NCBI RefSeq assembly: GCF_000757485.1
Contig: NZ_JPYO01000047.1
Location: forward strand, 1-64,000
Source: Achromobacter sp. RTa
GTDB lineage: Bacteria > Pseudomonadota > Gammaproteobacteria > Burkholderiales > Burkholderiaceae_B
Length of the DNA: 64,000 nucleotides
Direction of reading: 5' to 3'
A program made the position numbers and the translations under genes. Positions within the stretch are counted from its first letter, which is position 1. Every line of letters begins with the position of its first letter. This document shows, in pieces, positions 29,299 to 36,974 of the stretch. The notes under the pieces are model-generated. The model searched no databases, had not been told where the DNA came from, and saw only the letters and a program-made list of their open reading frames with translations.

Positions 29299-29343
29299 AT
29301 ATACGCAGTGCGCATATTATTCTCAACACATACACAAGTCCAA
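29299..29343 (-). promoter_or_regulatory. pyrB promoter and near-palindromic operator candidate
   Basis: On the minus strand TTGGAC (29343-29338) is a plausible -35 and an AT-rich box around 29315-29320 a -10. At or just after the expected start site lies ATATACGC-AGT-GCGCATAT (29299-29317), an inverted repeat with 7 of 8 matched arm positions. A related half-site TGCGTATAT is inside the coding region near 29062. Its position suggests repression, possibly by the HTH part of the protein itself; this is inference. Confidence 0.45.
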
Positions 29344-29372
29344 TATTTTTGCGCACATGGGTTTACCCCAGG

Positions 29373-29783
29373 TCAACGACTCGCATAGGCCGTCATCTGG
29401 GGAGCATCCGTAACGGCCTGCGCGGCCGCCAGCCAGCAGGCCGCACAGAAGGCCAACGCGCCGGCCAGGTAGCAAAGCACGGCCAATATCTGGGCCGGCC
29501 AGTGCGCGCGCGTCAGATGCCCGTTGTAGCCTTGGCGCAACAAACTGACCTGGGCCAGATAGGCGAACAAGACGCCCAGGCAGCTCGCCAGCAGCCCCGC
29601 AAGCAGCAGCTCCACCGGCAACTGCAGGTCCGGCGCGGCGATGTCGCCGCCCACGATGCCCAGCGAAAACCCGGTCAGGACCAGCGCGGCGCCGCCGTTG
29701 AGCCAGCCCAGGAAACGGAATGCCCCGACCAGCAATGAGAACGATACGGCGCTGGCGCGGATCTGCTGGGAGCGGGCATCCAT
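29373..29783 (-). CDS. Four-span membrane protein of unknown function
   Basis: This 136-residue protein has about four hydrophobic segments: AVSFSLLVGAFRFLGWL, ALVLTGFSLGIVGG, LLLAGLLASCLGVLFAYLAQ and AQILAVLCYLAGALAFCAACWL. No family is recognised. Its stop lies about 100 bp from the pyrB start on the same strand. It begins 3 bp after the lipoprotein gene at 29787-30221, so the two are probably co-transcribed. Confidence 0.7.
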   Translation of the reverse strand: MDARSQQIRASAVSFSLLVGAFRFLGWLNGGAALVLTGFSLGIVGGDIAAPDLQLPVELLLAGLLASCLGVLFAYLAQVSLLRQGYNGHLTRAHWPAQILAVLCYLAGALAFCAACWLAAAQAVTDAPQMTAYASR

Positions 29784-29786
29784 GGA

Positions 29787-30221
29787 TCAGCCTTCGGCGC
29801 CTTTGCGGCACACCGGCGTGGCGCTCTGGATGGACGCCTTGGCGGCCGCGATCTCGGCCGCGTCCCACTGGCCTTCGCCCAGCACCGTGACGGTCACCTT
29901 GGACGTGGAGGGGGTATCGGTCTCGGCGGAGATCAGTTCCAGCACCTTGGCGGGCTCCGTGACCTTATAGAGCTGCACCTCGTCCGGGGCGCCCTTTTCG
30001 CCCTTTACGTGGCGCCAGGCATAGGCCACGTTGTATGCGTGCTGCACCTGGACATGGCAGACGCGCACGTATTCGCCCGCGCGGCGGAAAGCCGCCTCGT
30101 AGTTGGTATTGACGCTGAAGGTTTCCTTCACGACGGCGTCGGATTCGTAGACGCCCCTGCTCGCGCAGCCGGCCAACAACCCGGCCGCGACCGCCATTCC
30201 CACCCACACAGACTTGCGCAT
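29787..30221 (-). CDS. Putative lipoprotein
   Basis: This 144-residue protein starts MRKSVWVGMAVAAGLLAGCASRG, a signal peptide with lipobox LLAGC, so the lipidated Cys is about residue 19. The mature part is soluble with two further Cys (VRVCHVQV and TPVCRKG) that may pair. It resembles other small envelope lipoproteins of Bordetella-type genomes in general character only. It is tightly linked to the downstream four-span membrane protein. The longer frame to 30365 is not used because the ATG at 30221 begins the signal peptide. Confidence 0.72.
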   Translation of the reverse strand: MRKSVWVGMAVAAGLLAGCASRGVYESDAVVKETFSVNTNYEAAFRRAGEYVRVCHVQVQHAYNVAYAWRHVKGEKGAPDEVQLYKVTEPAKVLELISAETDTPSTSKVTVTVLGEGQWDAAEIAAAKASIQSATPVCRKGAEG

Positions 30222-30331
30222 GACACTTCCCGCTTCGAGATTCGGATTTCCGTGATTATGCCCCAGCCGAAAATGGGCCCGGGAGGCCCGCGATGCGGGC
30301 AGGCCGCCAGAACGGCGGCCTCCCGCCCACG

Positions 30332-30372
30332 AAAAAGCCGCGCGTGAAATGCTGGGGCATTTCACGTGCGGC
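30332..30372 (-). terminator. Rho-independent terminator of the entericidin-like gene
   Basis: A 15-bp stem with one mismatch (GCCGCGCGTGAAATG and CATTTCACGTGCGGC) closes a 6-nt loop and is followed on the minus strand by five T. It lies 36 bp after the entericidin-like stop. A further compound hairpin (GGGAGGCC/GGCCTCCC enclosing smaller stems) is at about 30280-30325. Confidence 0.85.
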
Positions 30373-30407
30373 CTTGAGCCCGTATCGCGGTTGACCGGGC
30401 GAGCCTG

Positions 30408-30539
30408 CTACTTGGTGGCGGCGCCTTCTATCTTTTCCCCGCCGCGTTGGATGTCCTTGCCAGCACCCGCAACAGTGTTGCAGCCTGCCGAAAGCGCGGC
30501 GATCGATAGCAGCATGACGAGAAAGACCTTGTTTTTCAT
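30408..30539 (-). CDS. Entericidin A/B-like small lipoprotein
   Basis: This 43-residue peptide, MKNKVFLVMLLSIAALSAGC followed by NTVAGAGKDIQRGGEKIEGAA, has a lipoprotein signal (LSAGC) and the NTxxGxGxDIQxGGxxI segment of the entericidin family. Family members are small outer-membrane lipoproteins; in E. coli EcnA and EcnB act as an antidote/toxin pair. Only one copy is present here. AGGAG stands 7 nt before the ATG. A strong terminator follows, so it is a stand-alone unit. Confidence 0.85.
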   Translation of the reverse strand: MKNKVFLVMLLSIAALSAGCNTVAGAGKDIQRGGEKIEGAATK

Positions 30540-30658
30540 GAACATCTCCTGTCTGGCCGAGAAAAGCGAAACCCAGCATACCGCAAAGCCCCTGACTTGG
30601 GGATCACCCTCCCGCCTCGCCTGTCGCGAAATTGCCGGCAATGGATTAGGATGCGCAA

Positions 30659-31015
30659 ATGATCAAGAAACATGTATCGCAGAGCGCCGGATCCTCCCCT
30701 CAAGGCTGGGGTTGGGAACAGCCTCAATGCCGAGGACAGGCGGCTTTGGCCCTGTTCATCGACGATCTGCATCGAATTCTGCAGGCGCACGCCGCGGGCA
30801 AGCTTGCGGACAGCAGCACGCTGGCCGATGCGCAGCGCGACGTGAACGAGTTGCTGGCCCGATATAACGAGATCGGCGCCGCGCCGGATATTTTCCTCGG
30901 CCAGTCTGTCGAACTCAAAGAAGGCGTGGACCGCAACGGCGTTTCCCATACGGTGCCGATTTTTTCGGCGCGCCTGAAACAATCATTGGTATCGATGCTG
31001 GGCCAAGCCGGCTGA
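30659..31015 (+). CDS. Hypothetical protein
   Basis: This 118-residue soluble protein has no recognised family. The middle part (LALFIDDLHRILQAHAAGKLADSSTLADAQRDVNELLARY) is predicted helical, and the C terminus holds a short hydrophilic stretch followed by LKQSLVSML. It lies 58 bp before the Nif11-like gene on the same strand and diverges from the entericidin-like gene. Codon use looks like that of its neighbours. The start is uncertain because the upstream Shine-Dalgarno is weak. Confidence 0.6.
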   Translation: MIKKHVSQSAGSSPQGWGWEQPQCRGQAALALFIDDLHRILQAHAAGKLADSSTLADAQRDVNELLARYNEIGAAPDIFLGQSVELKEGVDRNGVSHTVPIFSARLKQSLVSMLGQAG

Positions 31016-31073
31016 AACGCGGCCGGCCTGGCGGCAGGACCAGGAAGAGAACAGCTATAGCAGGAGACCTAAA

Positions 31074-31478
31074 ATGAGTACGGACAATGTCGTAGAGTTT
31101 CTCCGACTGCTGTCGCTGGATGTCACCTTGGGCGCCGCCGCCCAGCACGCCGCCAGCCAGCCTGACGCCCCCCAGGCGCTGGCGCGGCTGGCCACCACGC
31201 ATGGCCTGCCTTGCAGCGCGGCGGATTGGTCGTCTTTCGCCCGCGACTGCCTCGACACCACGAATCCCGCCGAGCAGGAACCCGGCGCGGACGAAGCCCC
31301 CATCTGGCAGTTGGTCCAGGACCCGGCGCACGGCACCAGCATCCCGGCCAGCGCCATCACCCAGGTGATCGGCATCATCACGCAGCCCGAAGGCGGCGCG
31401 CCGGTCGTGGGCCATGTCGTGGGCGACCTGGCGCCGCGCGCGCCCGCGGGCATGACGCGCTACTCGTCGAGCTCCTGA
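31074..31478 (+). CDS. Nif11-like small protein
   Basis: This 134-residue protein opens MSTDNVVEFLRLLSLDVTL and continues through AAQHAASQPDAPQALARLATTHGLPCSAADW, the pattern of Nif11-type N-terminal domains (helix, two-residue D-x-x-L step, then LAxxxGLxxS). Nif11 domains occur as leaders of some ribosomally made, modified peptides, but also in stand-alone proteins. Here the C-terminal 60 residues are Pro-, Gly- and Ala-rich and end TRYSSSS. No modifying enzyme or protease lies nearby. A good AGGAG site precedes the ATG. The last 19 bp overlap the convergent flavoprotein gene. Confidence 0.65.
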   Translation: MSTDNVVEFLRLLSLDVTLGAAAQHAASQPDAPQALARLATTHGLPCSAADWSSFARDCLDTTNPAEQEPGADEAPIWQLVQDPAHGTSIPASAITQVIGIITQPEGGAPVVGHVVGDLAPRAPAGMTRYSSSS

Positions 31479-32737
31479 TTGCGGGCCTGGCCCGCCAAGA
31501 GGAAATCCATCACGCCGGCGGCCGCAACCACGCCGCTCGCCATGCAGGCCGTGAGCAGGTAGCCGCCCGTCGGCGCCTCCCAATCCAGCATCTCGCCTGC
31601 GCAGAAGACGCCGGGCGCCGAACGCAGCATCAGGCCGGGCGAGAGCGCATCGAAACACACGCCGCCCGCCGTGCTGATCGCTTCATCGACCGGCCGGGGC
31701 CGCGCCAGCTTCAGCGGCAGCGCCTTGATGCGCAGACCGAGGCGGACCGGGTCGCGGAAATCTTCCGCCGTTGCGCACTCACGCAGCAGGCCCGCCTTTA
31801 CGCCCTTCAACCCCAGACGGCTCTGCAGGTGGCTGGACATGGAGCGCGCGCCTCGCGGATGCGTCACCGCCGCCATCACCTTTTCCTGGGGCCAGTCCGG
31901 CAACAGATCCAGCATGGCGGTCGCCTCGCCTTCGGCCTCGATCCGGTCCCGCAAGTGCGCCGACAGCGCATAGACCAGGCTGCCTTCGATGCCTGATTCC
32001 GAAACAACGAACTCGCCCTGCCTGGCCAGCCGCTCGCCCAAGGCGGTCTCGCAGGCCATGACCACCGATTTCACGGGCTGCCCCGCATTGCGCTCGCGGA
32101 AATGATCCGACCAGTCCACGTCGAAGCCGCAATTGGCGGCGCGCAACGGTGCAACCTCGATGCCGTGCGCCAGCAGGCCCGCCATCCAGGCCCCGTCCGA
32201 GCCCAGCTTGGCCCAGCTGCCGCCGCCCAGCGCAAGGACCACCGCATCCGCCGCATATGCCCGTTCGCCCTCGGGCGTATCGAACCGCAGCGCCGCGGCA
32301 TCCGGCCGCGAACCGGCCGGCCATCCCAGCCAGCGGTGCCTCATGTGCAGCCGCACGCCCCGCGCACGCAACCGGGCAAGCCAGGCCCGCAGCAGCGGCG
32401 CGGCCTTCATTTCGTCGGGAAACACGCGCCCCGACGAACCCACGAAGGTCTGGATGCCGAGCCCGCGGGCCCATTCCCGCAACCCCTCGGCATCCAGCGC
32501 CGCCAGCCACGGCGCCACCTGCGCGGCGCGAGCGCCGTAGCGGGCCAGGAAGGGGCCGGCGGGCTCGCTGTGAGTCAGGTTCAGGCCGCCTCGTCCCGCC
32601 ATCAGGAATTTGCGGCCGACCGAGGGCATTGCATCGAACACGTCCACCTGCACGGCGCGCTCGCTCAATCGCTCCGCCGCCATCAGGCCAGCCGGACCGC
32701 CGCCGACGACGGCGACGCGCTTGACGGTCGGACTCAT
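31460..32737 (-). CDS. HI0933-like FAD-dependent flavoprotein
   Basis: This 425-residue protein has an N-terminal FAD-binding Rossmann motif (VAVVGGGPAGLMAAERL, about residues 8-24), followed by FDAMPSVGRKFLMAGRGGLNLTHSEP, a hallmark of the HI0933/BaiN family (TIGR03862 subtype). The C-terminal FAD segment is GVFCAGEMLDWEAPTGGYLLTACMASG. These flavoproteins are often annotated as oxidoreductases of unknown substrate. It overlaps the end of the convergent Nif11-like gene. No partner is apparent. Confidence 0.88.
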   Translation of the reverse strand: MSPTVKRVAVVGGGPAGLMAAERLSERAVQVDVFDAMPSVGRKFLMAGRGGLNLTHSEPAGPFLARYGARAAQVAPWLAALDAEGLREWARGLGIQTFVGSSGRVFPDEMKAAPLLRAWLARLRARGVRLHMRHRWLGWPAGSRPDAAALRFDTPEGERAYAADAVVLALGGGSWAKLGSDGAWMAGLLAHGIEVAPLRAANCGFDVDWSDHFRERNAGQPVKSVVMACETALGERLARQGEFVVSESGIEGSLVYALSAHLRDRIEAEGEATAMLDLLPDWPQEKVMAAVTHPRGARSMSSHLQSRLGLKGVKAGLLRECATAEDFRDPVRLGLRIKALPLKLARPRPVDEAISTAGGVCFDALSPGLMLRSAPGVFCAGEMLDWEAPTGGYLLTACMASGVVAAAGVMDFLLAGQARNQELDE

Positions 32738-32878
32738 GGCGCCAGCGCCTTCAGGCCGACGGGATGGACAGGCGAAGCACGATGCATTGAAGAGAAATCG
32801 GGAGGAAATGCGGGAAGGAACGCGGACGCGTCCCGGGCAAGAATTGTCGCACAGCGCAAGGATCGGGCTTCCAGACGC

Positions 32879-32904
32879 AATAAACGCCCCGGAGGGCGTT
32901 TATT
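32879..32904. terminator. Perfect 11-bp hairpin, possible bidirectional terminator
   Basis: AATAAACGCCC and GGGCGTTTATT enclose CGGA. Short A/T runs at both ends suggest weak termination in either direction. It lies in the 300-bp space 32738-33037 between two minus-strand genes, which otherwise holds only the DnaA-box-like repeat at 32958-32996. Confidence 0.5.
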
Positions 32905-32957
32905 GAGCGATGGCGGCAAGTCCTTGTTATGGCGGGAAAAAGCCGACATGCACAAGG

Positions 32958-32996
32958 GCTATCCCAAGGCTTGTCCACAATCGCTGTGGGCAACTC
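32958..32996. repeat. DnaA-box-like inverted pair (copy 1 of a dispersed repeat)
   Basis: The element contains TTGTCCACA (32971-32979), a one-mismatch DnaA box, facing TGTGGGCAA (32985-32993). It shares a 22-bp left arm exactly with the copy at 36675-36714. Both copies lie just after the 3' end of a small minus-strand gene. The role is unknown; it could bind DnaA, act as a terminator or be a repetitive palindrome. Confidence 0.55.
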
Positions 32997-33037
32997 CGCC
33001 CCGGCGGCCGGCCGCTCCCGCCCGCCAGGTTCGCTTC

Positions 33038-33382
33038 CTAGGCCCGGATCGCCGCCTGCATCGGCCCCGACCAGGGCTTGGCGTCGAGCTCGAAGCGCAG
33101 CTCCTGGAATTCGCCATCCACCGAAACCGAGCGCAGCAAGCCTGCATCCAGCGCCTGGCCGAGCGCGCGGCGGCACAGGGTTTCGGGATCGTCCGGCAGG
33201 GATTGGAACACGCCGTCCGGTATGCGCAGCCGCAGCAGCGCCTGGGGATCGCCGCGCTCTGCTGGGCGGCCGATATGGATATGGGCGGGATAACCGTGCG
33301 GGCACCAGATGCCCACGTGGTACTTGCCTTCAGCGCCTGTGTCGGCGACGTAGCCGGGATGATCGTATTTTGCTGTGCCCAT
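33038..33382 (-). CDS. Hypothetical protein
   Basis: This 114-residue soluble protein has His- and Tyr-rich N-terminal residues (MGTAKYDHPGYVADTGAEGKYHVGIWCPHGYPAHIHIG) and a Glu/Leu-rich second half (LRFELDAKPWSG). The sequence does not match a family I know. It stands alone on the minus strand between tRNA-fMet and the flavoprotein gene. The DnaA-box-like repeat begins 42 bp after its stop. Confidence 0.65.
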   Translation of the reverse strand: MGTAKYDHPGYVADTGAEGKYHVGIWCPHGYPAHIHIGRPAERGDPQALLRLRIPDGVFQSLPDDPETLCRRALGQALDAGLLRSVSVDGEFQELRFELDAKPWSGPMQAAIRA

Positions 33383-33521
33383 GGACCCTCCTCGAATGCG
33401 GCAACCTAGCGCGCGTGACCCATCGTAGCGCAGGGCCGCCGCCCTGTGCGGCCACGCGCCCCCGGGAAAGCCCGGGCTGGAACAAAGGTTTGACCCAGGG
33501 CAAGCGAAAGACAGGCAAAGT

Positions 33522-33553
33522 AAAAAAGCCGCGACATGATCGCGGCTTTTTTC
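33522..33553 (-). terminator. Rho-independent terminator after tRNA-fMet
   Basis: The 8-bp stem AGCCGCGA/TCGCGGCT with loop CATGA is flanked by A6 and T6, so it works on either strand. On the minus strand it follows the tRNA gene by about 55 bp. Confidence 0.85.
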
Positions 33554-33607
33554 GAGGAGTGGCGCATTTCGGATGCGCCGCCCGGATGTCCGGGCACTGC
33601 TTGAAAC

Positions 33608-33684
<77 letters not shown>

Positions 33685-33704
33685 TCTGATGTGTGAATCA
33701 TACA

Positions 33705-34085
33705 TCATTTTGAAATCTTGTGCAGCGCACCCACGGGATTTTTTCGGGTTTCCGCCATTTTCCGGCGAAAAAAATCGCTTGCCCGCCCTAACAGGCGGTG
33801 CGCCAGGGCTGGCCGATCCAGGCAAAGCACCTCCGCTCGCCCGATGGCCGTTATGCGCGCCACGCCCCCATAGGCCAGGCCGTGCCCCTCGCCCGCATTG
33901 ACGCGCACGGATACCGCGCGAGGCAGGCCGCCCGCGGCTTCCGGGCCAGTCGCCGGCTCATCGATGCGCACGCTGCCGTCGACGCAGACGACCGTGGCGC
34001 CCGCGCGCAGGACAAGCTGCTGGCTGGCCCCGGCGGCCAGCACCAGGCGGCGCGCCTGGGCATCGAGGACGAAATTCGAGTTCAT
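33705..34085 (-). CDS. DUF2917 family protein
   Basis: This 126-residue protein begins MNSNFVLDAQARRLVLAAGA and has the beta-rich core VLRAGATVVCVDGSVRID seen in DUF2917, with a short Arg- and Lys-rich tail. The function is unknown. Such genes often lie opposite a MocR-type regulator in betaproteobacteria, as here, with the regulator starting 170 bp away on the plus strand. That arrangement suggests control by the regulator. The start at 34085 follows AGGAGGTGACC. Confidence 0.8.
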   Translation of the reverse strand: MNSNFVLDAQARRLVLAAGASQQLVLRAGATVVCVDGSVRIDEPATGPEAAGGLPRAVSVRVNAGEGHGLAYGGVARITAIGRAEVLCLDRPALAHRLLGRASDFFRRKMAETRKNPVGALHKISK

Positions 34086-34155
34086 GGTCACCTCCTGTCG
34101 GATAGACACAGGCTACGCGTCCCCTGCTATGCGCAACAGCCACACAAATTCTCTT

Positions 34156-34224
34156 TCTGTACCGATGCAGATCCTCGATTTCAGCTCTGTTATGGTGTAC
34201 TTTTCCTGAATCTGTGCCTACCTG
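34156..34224. promoter_or_regulatory. Direct repeats in MocR/DUF2917 intergenic region
   Basis: TCTGTACC (34156-34163) and TCTGTGCC (34211-34218) are repeated in the same orientation about 55 bp apart, each followed within a few bases by TGCA. MocR regulators commonly bind direct repeats next to their own gene. Their use here is inferred. Confidence 0.35.
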
Positions 34225-34254
34225 CATTCCAACGCTGGGGAGGATGATCGGCGC

Positions 34255-35697
34255 ATGGATCCGCAACCGCTTTATCTACGCCTGGCCAACCACTACCGCC
34301 GCGCCATCCAGGCGGGCGTGCTGGCGCCAGCGCAGCGCATGCCCTCGGTGCGCACGCTGGTGCGCACCCATCACGTCAGCCTCTCCACCGCGCTGCAGGC
34401 CTGCCGTCAGCTGGAGGACGACGGGCTGATCGAAGCCCGTCCGCGTTCGGGGTATTTCGTCCTGAAACCCCGCCGCACCAGCATTCCGCCCGTGGGTGAG
34501 CCGGATATCCGCCAGACGCTGGGGGCCGCGCAGTACGTAGGCATCCACGATCGGGTATCGGACTTCGTGGCCAAGTGCGAGGCGCATCCGGTCAGCGCCA
34601 ACTTCGCGCTGGCCGCGGCAGTGCCCGAGGCCTATCCGATGGAAGCGCTCAAGCAGGCGATGACGCGCGCGCTGCGCCAATCGCCCCAGGTGCTGGTCAG
34701 TTCCGTTCCCCCGCAAGGGCATCCGGAACTGCGCGCCGTGCTCGCGCGCAGGGCGCTGGCCAACGGCATCAATGCAACGCCCGACGACGTCATCGTCACG
34801 CACGGCTGTATCGAGGCCTTGAACCTGGCGCTGCGCGCCGTGGCCCGGCCCGGGGACACCATCGCCGTCGAGTCTCCCGCGTACTTCGGCCTGTTGCAGG
34901 TCCTGGAAAGCCTGGGCATGCGCGCACTGGAAATTCCCACCAGCCCTCAGCACGGCCTGTCGATCGAGGCGCTGGACCTGGCCTTCCAGACGCACGGCAA
35001 CATCCGTGCCGTGGTCGTGGTGCCCAATTTCCAGAACCCGCTTGGCTGCGTCATGCCCGAAGCGGAAAAGGCCAGGCTGGTGGCGCTGTGCGAACGCCAG
35101 CAGGTGCCGCTGATCGAGGACGACACCTACGGCGCACTGACCGACGACGACACGCCGCTGCCCGCGGCCAAATCCTGGGACGCGACCGGCAATGTCATCT
35201 ATTGCTCGTCCATGCACAAAACGCTGGCCCCGGGCATGCGCCTGGGCTGGCTGATCGGCGGACGCTGGAAAGCCCGCATCGCCATGCTGAAATTCGCCCA
35301 GAGCCGTCCCAACGAACCGCTCGCGCAAATAGCCGTGGCGGAATTCATGGGGTCCCGCGCCTATGACCGCCACCTGTCGCGACTGCGCCGGCACCTGAAG
35401 GCCCAGCGCGACCAGACCGCCGAAACGATCGCCGCGCACTTTCCCCAGGGCACTCGCCTGAGCATGCCTCAGGGGGGCATGCTGCTGTGGGTGGAAATGC
35501 CGGGCGGCCGCTCCGGCATGGATGTATTCGAGGCCGCCCTGCGCCAGGGCATACGGGTTGCGCCGGGCTCCATGTTCTCGAACGGCACCCGCTACGACCA
35601 CTTCCTGCGTATCAGCTGCGGGCAGCGCATCTCGCCCGACATCACCCAGGCCCTGCAGACCCTGGCCCGCATCGTCGGCGAGCGGCCCAAGAAATGA
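34255..35697 (+). CDS. MocR-type regulator (GntR winged helix fused to aminotransferase fold)
   Basis: This 480-residue protein has an N-terminal GntR winged HTH (about residues 3-72; PLYLRLANHYRRAIQAGVLAPAQRMPSVRTL) and a C-terminal fold I aminotransferase-like domain. The PLP Lys is probably in YCSSMHKTLAPGMRLGW, and the phosphate-binding ESPAYFGLLQVLESL and NFQNPLG segments are present. MocR proteins use PLP as effector or ligand and control vitamin B6, GABA or other pathways. The DedA gene overlaps its stop by ATGA. The target is probably the divergent DUF2917 gene. Confidence 0.92.
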   Translation: MDPQPLYLRLANHYRRAIQAGVLAPAQRMPSVRTLVRTHHVSLSTALQACRQLEDDGLIEARPRSGYFVLKPRRTSIPPVGEPDIRQTLGAAQYVGIHDRVSDFVAKCEAHPVSANFALAAAVPEAYPMEALKQAMTRALRQSPQVLVSSVPPQGHPELRAVLARRALANGINATPDDVIVTHGCIEALNLALRAVARPGDTIAVESPAYFGLLQVLESLGMRALEIPTSPQHGLSIEALDLAFQTHGNIRAVVVVPNFQNPLGCVMPEAEKARLVALCERQQVPLIEDDTYGALTDDDTPLPAAKSWDATGNVIYCSSMHKTLAPGMRLGWLIGGRWKARIAMLKFAQSRPNEPLAQIAVAEFMGSRAYDRHLSRLRRHLKAQRDQTAETIAAHFPQGTRLSMPQGGMLLWVEMPGGRSGMDVFEAALRQGIRVAPGSMFSNGTRYDHFLRISCGQRISPDITQALQTLARIVGERPKK

Positions 35698-36257
35698 ACC
35701 CGGCGCTGCATCAATTCATCGTCGACTACGGCCTGTGGGCGGTGCTGGCCGGCACTTTCCTTGAAGGCGAAAGCGTGGTGGTGCTTGCTGGCTTCCTGGC
35801 GCACCAGCGCCTTCTGCACCTGCCCGACGTCATGCTGTGCGCGTTCGCGGGATCTTTCATGGCGGACCAGACGCTGTTCTACCTGGGCCGGCGTTACCGC
35901 GACCACCGCTACGTCAGGCGGGTCCGCGAGCAGCCCGCCTTCGAGAAGGCGCTCGCGCTGGTAGACCGCTATCCCCACGGCTTCATCCTGACCCTGCGCT
36001 TCCTCTACGGCCTGCGCACGGTCGGCCCCGTGGCGCTGGGCGTGTTGCGCGTATCGCCGCTGCGCTTTCTCGTGCTGAACGCCATCGCGGCCGCCATCTG
36101 GGCGGTGTGTTTCAGCGCGCTGGGCTATGCGTTCGGACAGACGATCGAATCCATGCTCGGCCGCCTGCATGGCGTCGAGACCAAGCTGGCGGTGGCGGCC
36201 GCGATCGGTGCAGCCATCGCGCTGGCCTATCACCTGTATGCCCGGCGCCGGAAGTGA
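35694..36257 (+). CDS. DedA family membrane protein
   Basis: This 187-residue protein shows the DedA core: EGESVVVLAGFLAHQRLL, FAGSFMADQTLFYLGRRYRDH, and HGFILTLRFLYGLRTVGPVALGV, whose Arg and Gly residues are characteristic. About four or five membrane segments are present. DedA proteins are linked to lipid-carrier flipping (undecaprenyl phosphate or phospholipids) and membrane homeostasis. The ATG overlaps the MocR stop (ATGA), so translation is coupled. The C terminus is basic. Confidence 0.9.
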   Translation: MNPALHQFIVDYGLWAVLAGTFLEGESVVVLAGFLAHQRLLHLPDVMLCAFAGSFMADQTLFYLGRRYRDHRYVRRVREQPAFEKALALVDRYPHGFILTLRFLYGLRTVGPVALGVLRVSPLRFLVLNAIAAAIWAVCFSALGYAFGQTIESMLGRLHGVETKLAVAAAIGAAIALAYHLYARRRK

Positions 36258-36267
36258 CCGCAGGGCG

Positions 36268-36540
36268 TCAGACCACCAGTTGGCCGCTCGCCCGCAGCAC
36301 GTGACGGCGGCGGGCCTTGCGATACCAGCCGCCGATCAGGGGCAGCCGCGCCAGGCGGCGCAGGATGGGATGGCGCTGGTCGAAGTCGTGCCAGGCCTTG
36401 AAACCATGCCCCATGCGCTCCCAGCTCCGGCGCGCCTCGGGCGAGAGTTTGCCGGGGTCGAATGCCGCCAGCTTTGCCGCTTCCGAAACGCGCATCGCCA
36501 TCGATCCGCCCCGGCATTCCATTGAATACTGATTCCGCAT
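36268..36540 (-). CDS. Hypothetical protein
   Basis: This small basic protein, of up to 90 residues from the ATG at 36540, contains KLAAFDPGKLSPEARRSWERMGHGFKAWHDFDQRHPILRRLARLPLIGGW. No family is recognised. Starts at 36540, 36522 or 36501 are possible; the last has the best purine-rich stretch upstream (GGGGCGGA). It converges on the DedA gene 11 bp away. Its reality rests mainly on length and composition. Confidence 0.5.
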   Translation of the reverse strand: MRNQYSMECRGGSMAMRVSEAAKLAAFDPGKLSPEARRSWERMGHGFKAWHDFDQRHPILRRLARLPLIGGWYRKARRRHVLRASGQLVV

Positions 36541-36674
36541 GGGGGCGCATATTACCCGGCTTGGACGCCTCATGACGATGTCCGCGGCGCGCTGCGGAAA
36601 TGCGCGCGGGGAGCCGCCTTTGAGCGCCGTCGGCAAGCCGTTGTAATCAAAGGGATTTGCGCAGCTATGCCCGC

Positions 36675-36714
36675 GCTATCCCAAGGCTTGTCCACAGAAG
36701 TTGTGGGTAACTCC
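36675..36714. repeat. DnaA-box-like inverted pair (copy 2 of a dispersed repeat)
   Basis: The 22-bp left arm (36675-36696) is identical to 32958-32979 and ends in TTGTCCACA. The right half has TGTGGGTAA (36702-36710) in the opposite sense. It begins about 15 bp beyond the stop of the small gene at 36729-36974. Confidence 0.55.
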
Positions 36715-36728
36715 CCGTCTTGCCGCGC

Positions 36729-36974
36729 CTACTTTAGGGCCGCCGCGATCATGTCGCGCACGCTTTCGAATCCCGCCACGTACTGCGGATTCTCGGAGCG
36801 GGCCAGCAGGCTGGAGTAATTCTGCTCCAGCTGGGCTTCGATCGCCTCGCGCAAGCCGGGCGAGGCCTTCACCAAATGCAGCATCGACAGCAGGGTCGAA
36901 TTCAGCGCGTCGATACGGCCGCCCTGGTGCGAAATGGTGTGCACGATGACGGCGATTTGTTCCTGGATGTCCAT
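36729..36974 (-). CDS. Hypothetical protein
   Basis: This 81-residue helical protein begins MDIQEQIAVIVHTISHQGGR, continues IDALNSTLLSMLHLVKASPG and ends SVRDMIAAALK. It is acidic and soluble. A good GGAGG-type site (GGAGGCTTACCC) precedes the ATG at 36974. No family is recognised. A DnaA-box-like repeat follows its 3' end, as it does for the hypothetical gene at 33038-33382. Confidence 0.65.
   Translation of the reverse strand: MDIQEQIAVIVHTISHQGGRIDALNSTLLSMLHLVKASPGLREAIEAQLEQNYSSLLARSENPQYVAGFESVRDMIAAALK

Noticed and set aside
30659-31478. A RiPP biosynthetic cluster around the Nif11-like gene
   Set aside because: No modifying enzyme, protease or exporter is encoded nearby. The neighbours are a hypothetical protein and an unrelated flavoprotein.
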